From Hyphomonadaceae bacterium (lineage in GTDB: Bacteria; Pseudomonadota; Alphaproteobacteria; Caulobacterales; Aquidulcibacteraceae), in contig JAHDXR010000007.1 in the NCBI GenBank assembly GCA_023384105.1, forward strand, positions 62,001 through 126,000: a stretch of 64,000 bases of DNA. Direction: 5' to 3'. The notes below the pieces were generated by a model. It saw nothing but the letters and a program-made list of their open reading frames with translations, did no database searches and was not told the origin of the DNA. A program made the translations under genes and the position numbers. This document shows, in pieces, positions 55,330 through 64,000 of this stretch (the first letter of the stretch is position 1; each line of letters begins with the position of its first letter).

Positions 55330-56142
55330 ATGGCAAGCAAACCCAAGGGCCGCGTTCTGATCGTCGCCGGTTCGGATTCCGGCGGCGGCGCAGGCATCCA
55401 GGCGGATATCAAGACGGTGACGGCGCTCGGCGGCTACGCCATGACGGCGATCACCGCCGTCACCGTGCAGAACACGATCGGCGTCACCAACGTGCACGAG
55501 ATTCCGTCGGCGATCGTGCGCGAGCAGATCGAAGTGGTGATGGGCGACCTCGGCGCCGATGCGTGGAAGCTCGGCATGCTGGGCTCGGCCGCGCATGTAC
55601 GGACCGTGCTGGACGCTTGGCAGGCTGTGGGTGCGGGCGCGCCGGTGGTGCTCGATCCGGTGATGATCGCCAAGGGCGGCGCGTCGCTGCTGGCGGGCGA
55701 CGCCGTCGCCGTGATCCGCGACGACCTGATGCCGCTCGCCGCCATCGTCACGCCCAACGCGCCGGAGGCTGAAGCGCTGACCGGGATCGAGGTGAAGGGC
55801 CTCGACGGCCAGATCGAGGCGGCCGAGATCCTGGTCGAACAGCTCGGCGCCTATTCCGCGCTGGTGAAGGGCGGGCATATCGAGGGCGGGACCATCCGCG
55901 ACGTGCTGCTGACCCGCGAGGGCTACCGCGTGTTCGAGAGCCCCCGCATCGAAACCCGCGCCACTCACGGCACCGGCTGCACGCTGGCCTCGGCGATCGC
56001 CGCGCACATGGCGCAGGGCCGCGCGATCGAGCAGGCGGTGGAGCAGGCGCGGCTCTATCTGATGGAAGCGATCCGCCAAGCGCCGGGGCTCGGCCAGGGC
56101 CATGGGCCGCTCGGGCACAATTGGCGGTTCCGGGAAGGGTGA
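55330..56142 (+). CDS. thiD: Hydroxymethylpyrimidine (phosphate) kinase
   Basis: 270 residues. Ribokinase-fold motifs: VLIVAGSDSGGGAGIQADIK (substrate/glycine motif), DPVMIAKGGASLL and THGTGCTLASAIAAHMAQG (anion hole and catalytic region). It phosphorylates HMP and HMP-P for thiamin synthesis. It follows folP closely and is probably co-transcribed. Confidence 0.95.
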   Translation: MASKPKGRVLIVAGSDSGGGAGIQADIKTVTALGGYAMTAITAVTVQNTIGVTNVHEIPSAIVREQIEVVMGDLGADAWKLGMLGSAAHVRTVLDAWQAVGAGAPVVLDPVMIAKGGASLLAGDAVAVIRDDLMPLAAIVTPNAPEAEALTGIEVKGLDGQIEAAEILVEQLGAYSALVKGGHIEGGTIRDVLLTREGYRVFESPRIETRATHGTGCTLASAIAAHMAQGRAIEQAVEQARLYLMEAIRQAPGLGQGHGPLGHNWRFREG

Positions 56143-56254
56143 GGCTTTTCCCCAGCCGCGCGAACGCCGCGCACGCTTAACCGGTGTTGGCGCTGGCGAG
56201 GGCCCGCCGCAGCGGCCATATCTCGCCGGCAACACGAGGACAACCGCGCGGGCC

Positions 56255-57265
56255 ATGAAAATCTGGATCGTCCACGCCTTCACGGACCGCGTCTTCAGCG
56301 GCAACCCGGCTGCCGTGGCGCCGCTCGAACGCTGGCTGCCGGACCCGGTGCTGCAGGCGATCGCCACCGAGAACAGGCTGAGCGAAACCGCGTTCGTCGT
56401 GCCGACCGGGCTCAAGGGTAGTTACCAGCTGCGCTGGTTCACGCCGACCACCGAAGTGCCGCTGTGCGGCCACGCCACTTTGGCGGCGGGCGCCGTGCTG
56501 CTGAGCGAAGTCGAGCCCGATCTCGAGCTTGTCGTGTTCGACAGCCATGCCGGCGCGCTGATCGTGCGCCGCACGCCGGAGGGCTACACGCTGGATTTGC
56601 CGCGCAAGCAGCGCAATCCATGGACGCCGCCGGAAGAGCTGGCGAAGGCCCTTGGCGTCGACGGTTTCGCCGACGCCTATATCGCCGAATATGCCAATGT
56701 CGTGCTGGAAAACGAGGCCGCGCTCGTCGCCATGAAGCCGAACATCGAGGCCATCAACGAACTGGTGCGCGGGCCGCGCCAGGGCATGCTGGTGGTGAGC
56801 GCCCCCGCGGACGAGGGCAAGCCCTACGATTTCGTGCAGCGCTTCTTCTGTCCCAGCGTCGGCGTCGACGAGGATCCAGTCACTGGTTCGGCCTTCGCCG
56901 ACGCTGCGCCCTATTGGTGCGACCGCTTCGATCTCGAAAGCGTGGTCGGTTACCAGGCTTCCAGGCGCGGCGGCTATATGCGCGCGGTGCAGACGCTGTC
57001 GAGCGTGCGGCTGCTCGGGCAGGTCGCGGTGTATCTGCGCGGCGAACTCGACGGCTCGCTGGCGCGGCTGCACAACCGGCTCGAAGAGCATCCCGAAGCG
57101 CCGCGGCGCAGGAAGCGCCGCTCGGGCAAGGCCAAACAGATGCCGGCGCTGTTCGAGGACCCGCTGTTGCCCGGTTTCGAGGCGCCGCCGCCGCCAACTT
57201 CGCATCCCGCGCCGCCGGACGACGAGGCGCCGCCGGCGCCGCGCATCGTCGTCACCGGCGAATAG
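56255..57265 (+). CDS. PhzF-family isomerase-like protein with a C-terminal extension
   Basis: 336 residues. PhzF fold: AFTDRVFSGNPAAVAPLE near the N-terminus, TENRLSETAFV with the catalytic Glu, and SVGVDEDPVTGSAFADAAP. Enzymes of the family do isomerase/epimerase steps on small acids. After the fold (ends near residue 282) a 50-residue basic then Pro-rich tail ends PRIVVTGE, unlike usual PhzF. The start ATG 56255 fits the family; the frame is open further upstream over thiD. Confidence 0.85.
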   Translation: MKIWIVHAFTDRVFSGNPAAVAPLERWLPDPVLQAIATENRLSETAFVVPTGLKGSYQLRWFTPTTEVPLCGHATLAAGAVLLSEVEPDLELVVFDSHAGALIVRRTPEGYTLDLPRKQRNPWTPPEELAKALGVDGFADAYIAEYANVVLENEAALVAMKPNIEAINELVRGPRQGMLVVSAPADEGKPYDFVQRFFCPSVGVDEDPVTGSAFADAAPYWCDRFDLESVVGYQASRRGGYMRAVQTLSSVRLLGQVAVYLRGELDGSLARLHNRLEEHPEAPRRRKRRSGKAKQMPALFEDPLLPGFEAPPPPTSHPAPPDDEAPPAPRIVVTGE

Positions 57266-58441
57266 TCAAAGGTACTGATCTTCGCCGTTTTCGGCGAGAC
57301 AGACCATCGCGTCCAGGGTCGCTTCAAAGTCGGCGTACAGTTCGAGCGCGTCCTCGGCCGAGAAGACGCGCGGCGCGCCGGGCGGGAAGCGGAAGCGCCA
57401 CACGCATTCGATGTGTTCGAGCACGCCGATGGCTTCGCCGACCGGGATGAAGAGCGAGGGCGCGCGCAGCAGGAAGCCGCGGAAATCGGCGGCGTTGCCG
57501 TCGACCAGCGATGCGAACGCGACGCCGTACTCGGTCAGCGCCGACTGCACGTGCTGCGCGGCCTGGTTGGCCATGTCGAGAATGCGCGCGCGCATGCGCG
57601 CGATCTCAAGGCGCAGGCGCTCGTCTGCGCCGCTGACGCGCGCGGTCAGCATTTCCTGATGGAACACGGCGAGCCGCGGCAGCAGGGATTCGACCGCCCA
57701 TTTGTAGTAGAGGAAGCCCTTCCACGCGAAAACGCCTTCGCCGTACTCTTCCGGCGAAAGCCGCAGCGTGACCCGCAGCGGTTCGAGCGGTTCGGCGGTC
57801 GCGTCCGACATCAGCTTGTCGGCGAGCCGCTGGGAGAGATCGCGCGCGGCGCTGCCGCCGTTGGAATAGGCGAGCCCCACCAATTGCTCGATCTCGCGCG
57901 CGACGAACATGTGCATGCGCGTGATGTCGGCGGGAGAAAGATCGAAATAGCAGCGCGCGGGCTCGAAGCCGTTCTGGCGCAGCCGCTCGCGTATCAGAAA
58001 CGGATCGAACGACGGCAGCGCGTCCAGCACGCGCAGGGCGGCGAGGTCGGCTTCGAACTTCTGGCCGTCGTTGACGTCGTAGAAATCGCGCAGGACGCGT
58101 TCGAAGCGGCGCTCGTGGAACAGCAGCGAGCGCCCGCCCAGTTCGAGTTCGCGGGTGGAGTAGGGAAACACGATCTTGGTCGTGTTCAGCCGCCGGCTTT
58201 GCAGCAGATGCTGTTCCTCGGGCTTGACCACGTGCTTCAGCACCAGCGCCCGGTTGAGCGCGGCGTTACGAAAAAAGGGCTGCTCCTGGTGCTCGGGCTC
58301 GCCGTTGCAGCGGTCATAGACGATGGCGAGGTTGAGCACGCGCGCAGTCGAGCCGCTGGCGCGGATGAGCGCCAGGCTGCGCACGGCTGCGTCGGCCTTC
58401 TGACCCATGTTCTCGTCCCGGTCCCGCTTGTAGCCGGCCAT
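57266..58441 (-). CDS. Hypothetical protein, mostly helical
   Basis: 391 residues, not recognised. No signal peptide or clear membrane segment. The sequence is mostly charged and helical. Segments: a Cys in the N-terminal LAIVYDRCNG, LPSFDPFLIRERLRQNGFE, and FAWKGFLYYKWAVESLLPRL. Its last base touches the phzF stop (57265/57266), so they are convergent neighbours. Start ATG 58441 has no SD; ATG 58408 (MGQKADAAV) with GGGA about 10 bases upstream is an alternative. Divergent from the serC leader. Nothing suggests a partner. Confidence 0.6.
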   Translation of the reverse strand: MAGYKRDRDENMGQKADAAVRSLALIRASGSTARVLNLAIVYDRCNGEPEHQEQPFFRNAALNRALVLKHVVKPEEQHLLQSRRLNTTKIVFPYSTRELELGGRSLLFHERRFERVLRDFYDVNDGQKFEADLAALRVLDALPSFDPFLIRERLRQNGFEPARCYFDLSPADITRMHMFVAREIEQLVGLAYSNGGSAARDLSQRLADKLMSDATAEPLEPLRVTLRLSPEEYGEGVFAWKGFLYYKWAVESLLPRLAVFHQEMLTARVSGADERLRLEIARMRARILDMANQAAQHVQSALTEYGVAFASLVDGNAADFRGFLLRAPSLFIPVGEAIGVLEHIECVWRFRFPPGAPRVFSAEDALELYADFEATLDAMVCLAENGEDQYL

Positions 58442-58486
58442 TCTAGGCGAGGACGGCTACCTAAGAATGAATGGCGGCGCTGCGTT

Positions 58487-58600
58487 TGCGGCGCCGTTAA
58501 CCTAACGGCGTGGATTGCGTTTTGGCTCAAACGGGAGCACTTACGTCGGCGGGCCATCCGCTCCCAACGGCGGACGCCCATCTGTGAGGATGGGAGACAA
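58487..58600 (+). promoter_or_regulatory. Structured serC leader RNA, probable serC motif
   Basis: Three hairpins precede serC. (1) CGCCGTTA-ACC-TAACGGCG (58492-58510), perfect. (2) GGGAGC (58533-58538) with GCTCCC (58560-58565). (3) CCCATC (58577-58582) with GATGGG (58589-58594), which overlaps the SD GGGAG (58592-58596). CTCCC of hairpin 2 could instead pair with the SD. A conserved serC leader motif is known in alphaproteobacteria; identity here is inferred from position and architecture. Confidence 0.6.
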
Positions 58601-58604
58601 GTTG

Positions 58605-59774
58605 ATGAATACCCCCGCCAAGCCGGCCGTGCGCCCGGCTGACCCCCGTTTTTCTTCGGGACCCACCAAAAAACGCCCTGGCTGGACCACCGACGCGTTG
58701 AAAGACGCCGCGCTCGGCCGTTCGCACCGCGCCAAGCCGGGTAAAGCAAAGCTGAAAGAAGCTATCGACCGGACCCGCGCCATTCTGGGCGTCCCGGCCG
58801 AGCACAAGATCGGCATCGTCCCGGCCTCGGACACCGGCGCCGTCGAAATGGCGATGTGGTCGATGCTGGGCGCGCGCCCGGTCGACATCTTCGCCTGGGA
58901 GAGTTTCGGCGAGGAATGGGTCGCCGACGCCAAGCAGCTCAAGCTGGATTTCGCCGCCCATAAGGCCGGCTACGGCGCGCTGCCGGACCTCGCCGCCGCC
59001 CGCAAGGACGCCGACATCATCTTCACCCAGAACGGCACCACATCGGGCGTGAAAATCCCCAACTTCGATTGGATCGCCGCCGACCGCGAAGGTCTCACCA
59101 TCAACGACGCCACCAGCGCCGCGTTCGCGCAAGCCGTCGACTGGGCCAAGTGCGACGTGGTGACGTTCTCGTGGCAGAAGGTGCTGGGCGGCGAAGGCGC
59201 CCACGGCATGCTGATTTTGAGCCCCCGCGCCATCGCCCGGCTGGAGAGCTACGCGCCGGATCGCCCGCTGCCGAAGATTTTCCGCCTCACCAAGAAGGGC
59301 AAGGTCGATCTTGAAATCTTCGAGGGCTCGACCATCAACACGCCCTCGCTGCTCGCCACCGAAGATTACATCGACGCGCTCAAATGGGCGGAAAGCATCG
59401 GCGGGCTCGCGGCGCTTCAGGCGCGCGCCGACGCCAACACCAAGGTGCTGGCGGACTGGGCGGCGCGCACGCCGTGGGTGGATTTCCTCGCCGCCGATCC
59501 GGCCACGCGGTCGAACACCAGCGTCTGCCTCAAAGTGGTCGATCCGCGCGTTGCGGCGCTGAGCGCCGAGGCGCAGGCCGAGTTCGCTAAAAAGTTCGCG
59601 TCGCTGCTGGAAAAGGAGGGCGCCGCGCTTGACGTCGGCTCCTACCGCGCCGCGCCGCCGGGCTTGCGCATCTGGTGCGGCGGCACGGTCGACGCCGCTG
59701 ACGTCGAAGCGCTGACGCCCTGGCTCGACTGGGCGTTTGAAGCGCTCGTCGCCGAACTGAAGCAAGCCGCCTGA
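58605..59774 (+). CDS. serC: Phosphoserine aminotransferase (alphaproteobacterial type)
   Basis: 389 residues, fold type I aminotransferase. PLP-Lys segment [18 protein letters not shown], the [13 protein letters not shown] segment and [19 protein letters not shown]. It makes 3-phosphoserine in serine synthesis, and also acts in the PLP pathway. ATG 58605 has GGGAGA about 8 bases upstream, inside the leader's third hairpin. Next gene is serA, after an intergenic palindrome. Regulation by the leader is suggested. Confidence 0.95.
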   Translation: MNTPAKPAVRPADPRFSSGPTKKRPGWTTDALKDAALGRSHRAKPGKAKLKEAIDRTRAILGVPAEHKIGIVPASDTGAVEMAMWSMLGARPVDIFAWESFGEEWVADAKQLKLDFAAHKAGYGALPDLAAARKDADIIFTQNGTTSGVKIPNFDWIAADREGLTINDATSAAFAQAVDWAKCDVVTFSWQKVLGGEGAHGMLILSPRAIARLESYAPDRPLPKIFRLTKKGKVDLEIFEGSTINTPSLLATEDYIDALKWAESIGGLAALQARADANTKVLADWAARTPWVDFLAADPATRSNTSVCLKVVDPRVAALSAEAQAEFAKKFASLLEKEGAALDVGSYRAAPPGLRIWCGGTVDAADVEALTPWLDWAFEALVAELKQAA

Positions 59775-59777
59775 CCC

Positions 59778-59877
59778 GTCATTCCGGGGCTTCGCGGAGC
59801 GAAGAACCCGGAACCCACGGCCAATACACCATCACTTGCCCTGGGTTCCGGATCGCGTTCCGCGCGTCCGGAATGAC
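59778..59877. repeat. Palindromic repeat between serC and serA, family C-like
   Basis: GTCATTCCGG (59778-59787) and CCGGAATGAC (59868-59877) are exact ends, with inner CCCGGAACCCA and TGGGTTCCGGA halves. It resembles the 2468 and 47862 elements in its centre. It is transcribed between serC and serA. Confidence 0.82.
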
Positions 59878-59904
59878 AAGCTAGATTTTTAAGGGAATGC
59901 TCCA

Positions 59905-61485
59905 ATGCCAAAAGTTCTGATCAGCGATGAACTGTCGCCCGCTGCTGTCGAGATTTTCCGTTCGCGCGGCATCGAGGTGGATTTCCAACCGCAGCTCGGC
60001 CCCGATGCGGCGAAGCTGAAGGAAATCATCGGCAATTACGATGGCCTCGCCATCCGCTCGGCCACGAAGGTGAAGCCTGACATCATCGCCGCGGCGAAGA
60101 ACCTCAAGGTGATCGGCCGCGCCGGCATCGGCGTCGACAATGTCGATATTCCCGCGGCGACGGCGCGCGGCATCGTCGTCATGAACACGCCGTTCGGCAA
60201 TTCGATCACCACCGCCGAACACGCTATCGCGCTCATGTTCGCCGCGGCGCGCCAGCTGGCGACGGCGGACGTCTCGACCCAGGCCGGCAAGTGGGAGAAG
60301 AACCGCTTCATGGGCGTCGAGCTGTACGCCAAGACGCTGGGCCTCATCGGCTGCGGCAATATCGGCTCTATCGTCGCCGACCGCGCGCTCGGGCTGAAGA
60401 TGAAGGTGATCGCCTACGATCCGTTCCTCTCGCCCGAGCGCGCCGTCGATATCGGCGTGGAGAAGGTCGAGCTGGACGAGTTGCTGGCGCGCGCCGACGT
60501 GATCTCGCTGCACGTGCCGATGACGGAGAAGACCAAGAACATCCTCTCGCGCGAGAACCTGGCTAAAACCAAGAGGGGCGTGATGATCGTCAACGCCGCG
60601 CGCGGCGGTCTGGTGGACGAGGCGGCGCTGCGCGAGGCGCTGGAGAGCGGCCACGTCTCGGCGGCGGCGTTCGACGTGTTCACGGCCGAGCCGGCCAAGG
60701 AGAACGTGCTGTTCGGCGCGCCCAACTTCACCGCGACGCCCCACCTCGGCGCCTCGACCAACGAGGCGCAGGAGAACGTCGCGCTGCAGGTGGCCGAGCA
60801 GATGAGCGACTATCTGCTCACGGGCGCCGTCACCAACGCGCTCAACATGCCCTCGATCACGGCGGAAGAAGCGCCGCGCCTCAAGCCGTTCGCGGCGCTG
60901 GCGGAGAAGCTCGGCGCCTTCGCCGGCCAGATCGTCGACGATGGGCTGGACGAAGTCGAGATCGAGTACGAAGGCGACGTCGCCAAGCTCAACATGAAGC
61001 CGCTCACCGCTTCGGTGCTGGCCGGCATGTTGCGCCCGCTGCTCCAGGACGTGAACGTCGTCTCCGCACCGGCGCTGCTCAAGGAGCGCGGCGTGGCGCT
61101 GACCGAAAGCACGCGCGAGACCAGCCCGATCTACGACAGCCTGATCCGCATCAAGGTGAAAACCGGCGGCAAGTGGCGCTCGCTCGCAGGCACGGTGATC
61201 GCCGGCGCGCCGAAGATCGCCGAAGTGAAGATGATGCAGCTCGAAGCGCCGTTCCATCCGGTGATGCTGTTCGTCAACAACTCGGACAAGCCGGGCTTCA
61301 TCGGCGCCCTGGGCACGATGCTGGCGGAGGCGGGCGTCAACATCGCCACTTTCCACCTCGGCCGCGAAGCCGAAGGCGCGGATGCGATCGCGCTGGTCGG
61401 CGTCGATCAGGTGATCTCGGACGAGCTGATCGCGCGCATCAAGGCGCTGCCGCAGGTCCGCTACGCGAAGGTGTTGCGGTTCTGA
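59905..61485 (+). CDS. serA: D-3-phosphoglycerate dehydrogenase
   Basis: 526 residues, the long form with ASB and ACT domains. NAD-binding domain with GLIGCGNIGSIVADRALG, GRAGIGVDNVDIPAAT, and catalytic His in TATPHLGASTNEAQENVA. C-terminal regulatory half (about 315-526) with an ACT domain (MLFVNNSDKPGFIGALGTML) likely binding serine for feedback control. First step of serine synthesis from 3-phosphoglycerate. AAGGGA SD about 8 bases upstream. Confidence 0.96.
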   Translation: MPKVLISDELSPAAVEIFRSRGIEVDFQPQLGPDAAKLKEIIGNYDGLAIRSATKVKPDIIAAAKNLKVIGRAGIGVDNVDIPAATARGIVVMNTPFGNSITTAEHAIALMFAAARQLATADVSTQAGKWEKNRFMGVELYAKTLGLIGCGNIGSIVADRALGLKMKVIAYDPFLSPERAVDIGVEKVELDELLARADVISLHVPMTEKTKNILSRENLAKTKRGVMIVNAARGGLVDEAALREALESGHVSAAAFDVFTAEPAKENVLFGAPNFTATPHLGASTNEAQENVALQVAEQMSDYLLTGAVTNALNMPSITAEEAPRLKPFAALAEKLGAFAGQIVDDGLDEVEIEYEGDVAKLNMKPLTASVLAGMLRPLLQDVNVVSAPALLKERGVALTESTRETSPIYDSLIRIKVKTGGKWRSLAGTVIAGAPKIAEVKMMQLEAPFHPVMLFVNNSDKPGFIGALGTMLAEAGVNIATFHLGREAEGADAIALVGVDQVISDELIARIKALPQVRYAKVLRF

Positions 61486-61585
61486 CGCACCGGGATGACG
61501 ACGTGGCGGCGCGCGCCGGAACCGGGCCGGAACCGCCGCGTTTCCAACGCGCGCCGCCTGTAGGAGCGGCCTCCGAGGGACGCCG

Positions 61586-62182
61586 ATGAAACTCAAGCTG
61601 CTGTGCTCGACGCTGTTGCTGGCGACCGCCGGGCTCGTTGCGCCGGCGCAGGCCAAGGTCGATGAGATCCGCCTCGCCGCCGTCGACAATATCCGCCTCG
61701 ACCACGGCGACATCGTCGAAGGCAAGGAGGAAGGCGCCAATATCGAGATCGACATCGTCTCCAACTCGCCGGACTTCCTGAACCTGATCGGGTCGCCGCG
61801 GCCGTACGTGATGGCCTCGCTGAACACGGACGACGGTGTGTCGTTCGCCGGCGTGGGCGTCGTCTGGCGCTGGGAGTTCGCCGACGGCTGGGCGTTCGAG
61901 CCCGGGTTCGGCTACATCGTCCACGACGGCGAACTGGACAATCCGTACCCATCGCTCTCGCCCGAGGCGGTTGCGTTCGAGCGGGAGAACCAGCTGCTCG
62001 GCTCGCGCGACCTGTTCCGCAGTTCCTTCGCGCTGGAGCGCGAATTCGGCCCCCACCACGCGCTGCAACTCTATTGGGCGCATATGAGCCACGGCCAGAT
62101 CCTCGACACCGGCCGCAATCAGGGGCTGGATTTCGTCGGCCTGCGCTATCTCTACCGGTTCGACGCGGACGCCGCAGATTAA
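61586..62182 (+). CDS. PagL-like lipid A 3-O-deacylase / acyloxyacyl hydrolase family (1)
   Basis: 198 residues. Signal peptide ends LVAPAQAK. An 8-strand beta-barrel is likely, ending YRFDADAAD. The conserved block WAHMSHGQILDTGRNQGLD (about 168-186) resembles the His-Ser catalytic region of PagL. The family removes a 3-O-acyl chain from lipid A in the outer membrane. It is followed 57 bases later by a close paralog with the same blocks (GSRDLFR, SHGQIL, GRNQGLD). Confidence 0.72.
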   Translation: MKLKLLCSTLLLATAGLVAPAQAKVDEIRLAAVDNIRLDHGDIVEGKEEGANIEIDIVSNSPDFLNLIGSPRPYVMASLNTDDGVSFAGVGVVWRWEFADGWAFEPGFGYIVHDGELDNPYPSLSPEAVAFERENQLLGSRDLFRSSFALEREFGPHHALQLYWAHMSHGQILDTGRNQGLDFVGLRYLYRFDADAAD

Positions 62183-62239
62183 CCCGCTTTCATCGGTTCC
62201 CTCCGCGCGCTAGGCTCGACGCGCCTTGGGGGAGAATCG

Positions 62240-62824
62240 ATGCGGGGAGCGGCGGCAGGGCTGGCGGTCTGCGGCGCGGCCATGATGTTGGCGCCGCAAG
62301 CGCGCGCCGGCGTGGACGAGGTCCACGCTGGCGTCATGCAGCACAACATCTGCGTCACCAATTGCAAGAACGCCGACAAGGAAGACGGCCCCAACATCGA
62401 ACTGCAGCTTTCCTTCGACTCGCCCGGCTTCCTGAACTGGGCCGGTTCGCCGCAGCCCTACATCGTGGCCTCGTTCAATACCGGGGGCGACACCAGCTTC
62501 GCCGGTTTCGGCCTCGAATGGCGGTGGAATTTCGCCGAGAACTGGGCGCTGCAGCCGGGCGTCGGCTACGTGGTGCACGACGGCGAACTGGAGAACCCGT
62601 ATCCGGGCGGCGGCCCGGACGGGGTGGCGTTCGCAGCCGAGCACGTCCTGTACGGCTCACGCGATCTGTTCCGCACCTCGCTTGGCCTCACCTACGATGT
62701 CGAGGGGCCGTATGAAGCCCAGCTGCTCTACGAACATCTGAGCCACGGCCAAATTCTCGGCGAGGGCCGCAACCAGGGCCTCGACCAGATCGGCGTCCGG
62801 ATCGGCTACCGGTTCGGCGGCTGA
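62240..62824 (+). CDS. PagL-like lipid A 3-O-deacylase / acyloxyacyl hydrolase family (2)
   Basis: 194 residues. Signal peptide ends APQARAG. Same architecture as the previous gene: ELxNPYP, GSRDLFRTSLGL, YEHLSHGQILGEGRNQGLDQ, ending IGYRFGG. Two Cys near the N-terminus (ICVTNC) are unique to this copy and could form a disulfide. A GGGGGAG SD lies 6 bases before the ATG. The pair is probably a tandem duplication in one unit. Confidence 0.72.
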   Translation: MRGAAAGLAVCGAAMMLAPQARAGVDEVHAGVMQHNICVTNCKNADKEDGPNIELQLSFDSPGFLNWAGSPQPYIVASFNTGGDTSFAGFGLEWRWNFAENWALQPGVGYVVHDGELENPYPGGGPDGVAFAAEHVLYGSRDLFRTSLGLTYDVEGPYEAQLLYEHLSHGQILGEGRNQGLDQIGVRIGYRFGG

Positions 62825-62926
62825 GCTGTTCCGCCGCTGCCGTTTTGGCCGCGCAATGCTTGCGTGAATCCATGATTGGGGCCAGGAAACCGCACGGCGG
62901 GCGGATGGGCCCGGCGAGGAGTTTCC

Positions 62927-64000
62927 ATGTCTGCTGTGGTGGTCGTCGGCGCTCAGTGGGGCGACGAAGGCAAGGGCAAGATCGTCGACTGGCTGTGTAA
63001 CCGCGCCGATGTCGTGGTGCGGTTCCAGGGCGGGCATAACGCCGGCCACACGCTGGTGGTCGGCAATGTCACCTACAAGCTGGCGCTGCTGCCGTCCGGC
63101 GTGGTGCAGGGCAAGCTCTCGATTATCGGCAACGGCGTCGTCGTCGATCCGTGGGCGCTGGCCGGCGAGATCGAGAAGATCGAAGCGCAAGGGGTGAAGA
63201 TCTCGCCGGAAAAGCTGGTGCTGTCGGACCAGGCCTGCCTCATCCTGCCGTTCCACCGCGACCTCGACGCCGCGCGCGAAGCCCAGGCCGGCGCCGCCTC
63301 GATCGGCACCACCAAGCGCGGCATCGGCCCGGCCTACGAAGACAAGGTGGGCCGCCGCGCGCTGCGCGTCGCCGATCTCGCCGATCCGGACGCGATCGCC
63401 TGGAAGATCGAGCGCCTCACCGCGCACCACAACGCGCTGCGCAAGGGGCTCGATCTGCCCGAGATCGACGTGCCCGCGCTGAAGCGCGAACTGGCCGAGA
63501 TCGCGCCGAAAGTGCTGCCGTATGCGCGCCCGGCGTGGCGCGTGCTCAATGCCGCGTTCGAGGATTCCAAGCGCGTGCTGTTCGAGGGCGCGCAGGGCGT
63601 GCTGCTCGACGTCGACCACGGCACCTATCCGTTCGTCACCTCGTCGAACGTCGTTGCAGGGCAGGCGGCGGCGGGTTCCGGCGTCGGCCCGCGCGCGATC
63701 ACCTACGTGCTCGGCCTCGTGAAGGCCTACACGACCCGCGTCGGCAGCGGCCCGTTCCCCACCGAACTCGACGACGACACGGGCGGAAGGCTCGCGCAGA
63801 TCGGCCACGAAGTCGGCACCAATACCGGCCGTGCGCGCCGCTGCGGCTGGTTCGATTCCGTGCTGGTGCGCCAGTCGGTGGCGCTGTCCGGCGCCGATGG
63901 CGTGGCGCTTACCAAGCTCGACGTGCTCGACACGTTCGGCGAGATCAAGATCTGCACCGGCTACAAGCTCGGCGGCAAGACGATCGACTACCTGCCGGCC
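62927..64000 (+). CDS. purA: Adenylosuccinate synthetase (partial, runs off the window)
   Basis: 358 codons visible. P-loop [45 protein letters not shown], and [19 protein letters not shown], all PurA-specific. It condenses IMP and aspartate using GTP in AMP synthesis. ATG 62927 has CGAGGA about 6 bases upstream. The window ends before the C-terminus. Its place after serC and serA fits alphaproteobacterial order. Confidence 0.97.
   Translation, partial: MSAVVVVGAQWGDEGKGKIVDWLCNRADVVVRFQGGHNAGHTLVVGNVTYKLALLPSGVVQGKLSIIGNGVVVDPWALAGEIEKIEAQGVKISPEKLVLSDQACLILPFHRDLDAAREAQAGAASIGTTKRGIGPAYEDKVGRRALRVADLADPDAIAWKIERLTAHHNALRKGLDLPEIDVPALKRELAEIAPKVLPYARPAWRVLNAAFEDSKRVLFEGAQGVLLDVDHGTYPFVTSSNVVAGQAAAGSGVGPRAITYVLGLVKAYTTRVGSGPFPTELDDDTGGRLAQIGHEVGTNTGRARRCGWFDSVLVRQSVALSGADGVALTKLDVLDTFGEIKICTGYKLGGKTIDYLPA

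Noticed and set aside
59881-61827. 648-aa frame antisense to serA
   Set aside because: serA on the + strand is unmistakable; this is a GC-driven shadow frame.

Overview
The window is strongly GC-rich, densely coding chromosomal DNA. It looks like an alphaproteobacterium, most likely of the Caulobacterales/Hyphomonadaceae type. Supporting evidence: a histidyl-tRNA synthetase with the non-canonical alphaproteobacterial motif 2, a BamF-type lipoprotein, a SapC-family protein, an alphaproteobacterial-type SerC, the divergent secA | PPIase-argJ arrangement, and the lspA-bamF-M16-M16 block. The genus call is inference. I saw no rRNA, tRNA, CRISPR array, prophage or complete insertion sequence.

Layout. 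1-2.6 kb: end of an alpha/beta hydrolase-like gene, a Zur-type regulator overlapping a thioesterase, and two adjacent GIY-YIG-type genes. 2.6-7.4 kb: vWA lipoprotein, DUF885 lipoprotein, SapC. 7.5-10.6 kb: DsbD-like reductase with a redoxin partner, then a small unknown gene. 10.7-14 kb: histidine/aromatic ammonia-lyase and hisS. 14-19 kb: nhaA, a TonB-dependent receptor, a DUF2272 protein. 19.2-21.4 kb: groES-groEL with promoter, CIRCE-like operator and terminator. 21.6-26.5 kb: RcnB-like protein, TetR with a divergent EmrAB-type pump, glutathione peroxidase. 26.8-35.1 kb: ileS, argJ, PPIase lipoprotein, secA. 35.1-41.4 kb: a more accessory stretch with a VapBC-like pair, an M20 peptidase, ruvC-ruvA without ruvB, two unknown genes and a PAS protein. 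41.5-47.9 kb: lspA, bamF, an active/inactive M16 protease pair and a two-subunit acyl-CoA dehydrogenase. 48-57 kb: a diiron-like metal hydrolase, LOG protein, mutL, a duplicated-domain secreted protein, glyoxalase, methyltransferase, Nudix, folP, thiD, PhzF. 57.3-64 kb: an unknown protein, serC (with a structured leader), serA, two tandem PagL-like lipid A deacylases, and purA running off the end.

Most genes form short operons with 1-4 base stop/start overlaps: zur-thioesterase, dsbD-redoxin, emrA-emrB, PPIase-argJ, the M16 pair, the dehydrogenase pair and methyltransferase-gloA. Rho-independent terminators close several units, including sapC, hisS, the receptor, groEL and rcnB.

The most unusual signal is a set of small palindromic repeats. 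One family lies between genes at 126-227 and also sits in frame inside ileS twice; a second type is in ileS once, and the mutL linker looks like decayed copies. Another palindrome family lies at four intergenic sites and supplies the C-terminus of a GIY-YIG protein. This resembles the Rickettsia palindromic elements that insert into coding genes. Other points worth a second look are the antitoxin that lacks a start codon, the serC leader, the non-canonical HisRS beside an ammonia-lyase, and the tandem PagL-like pair.
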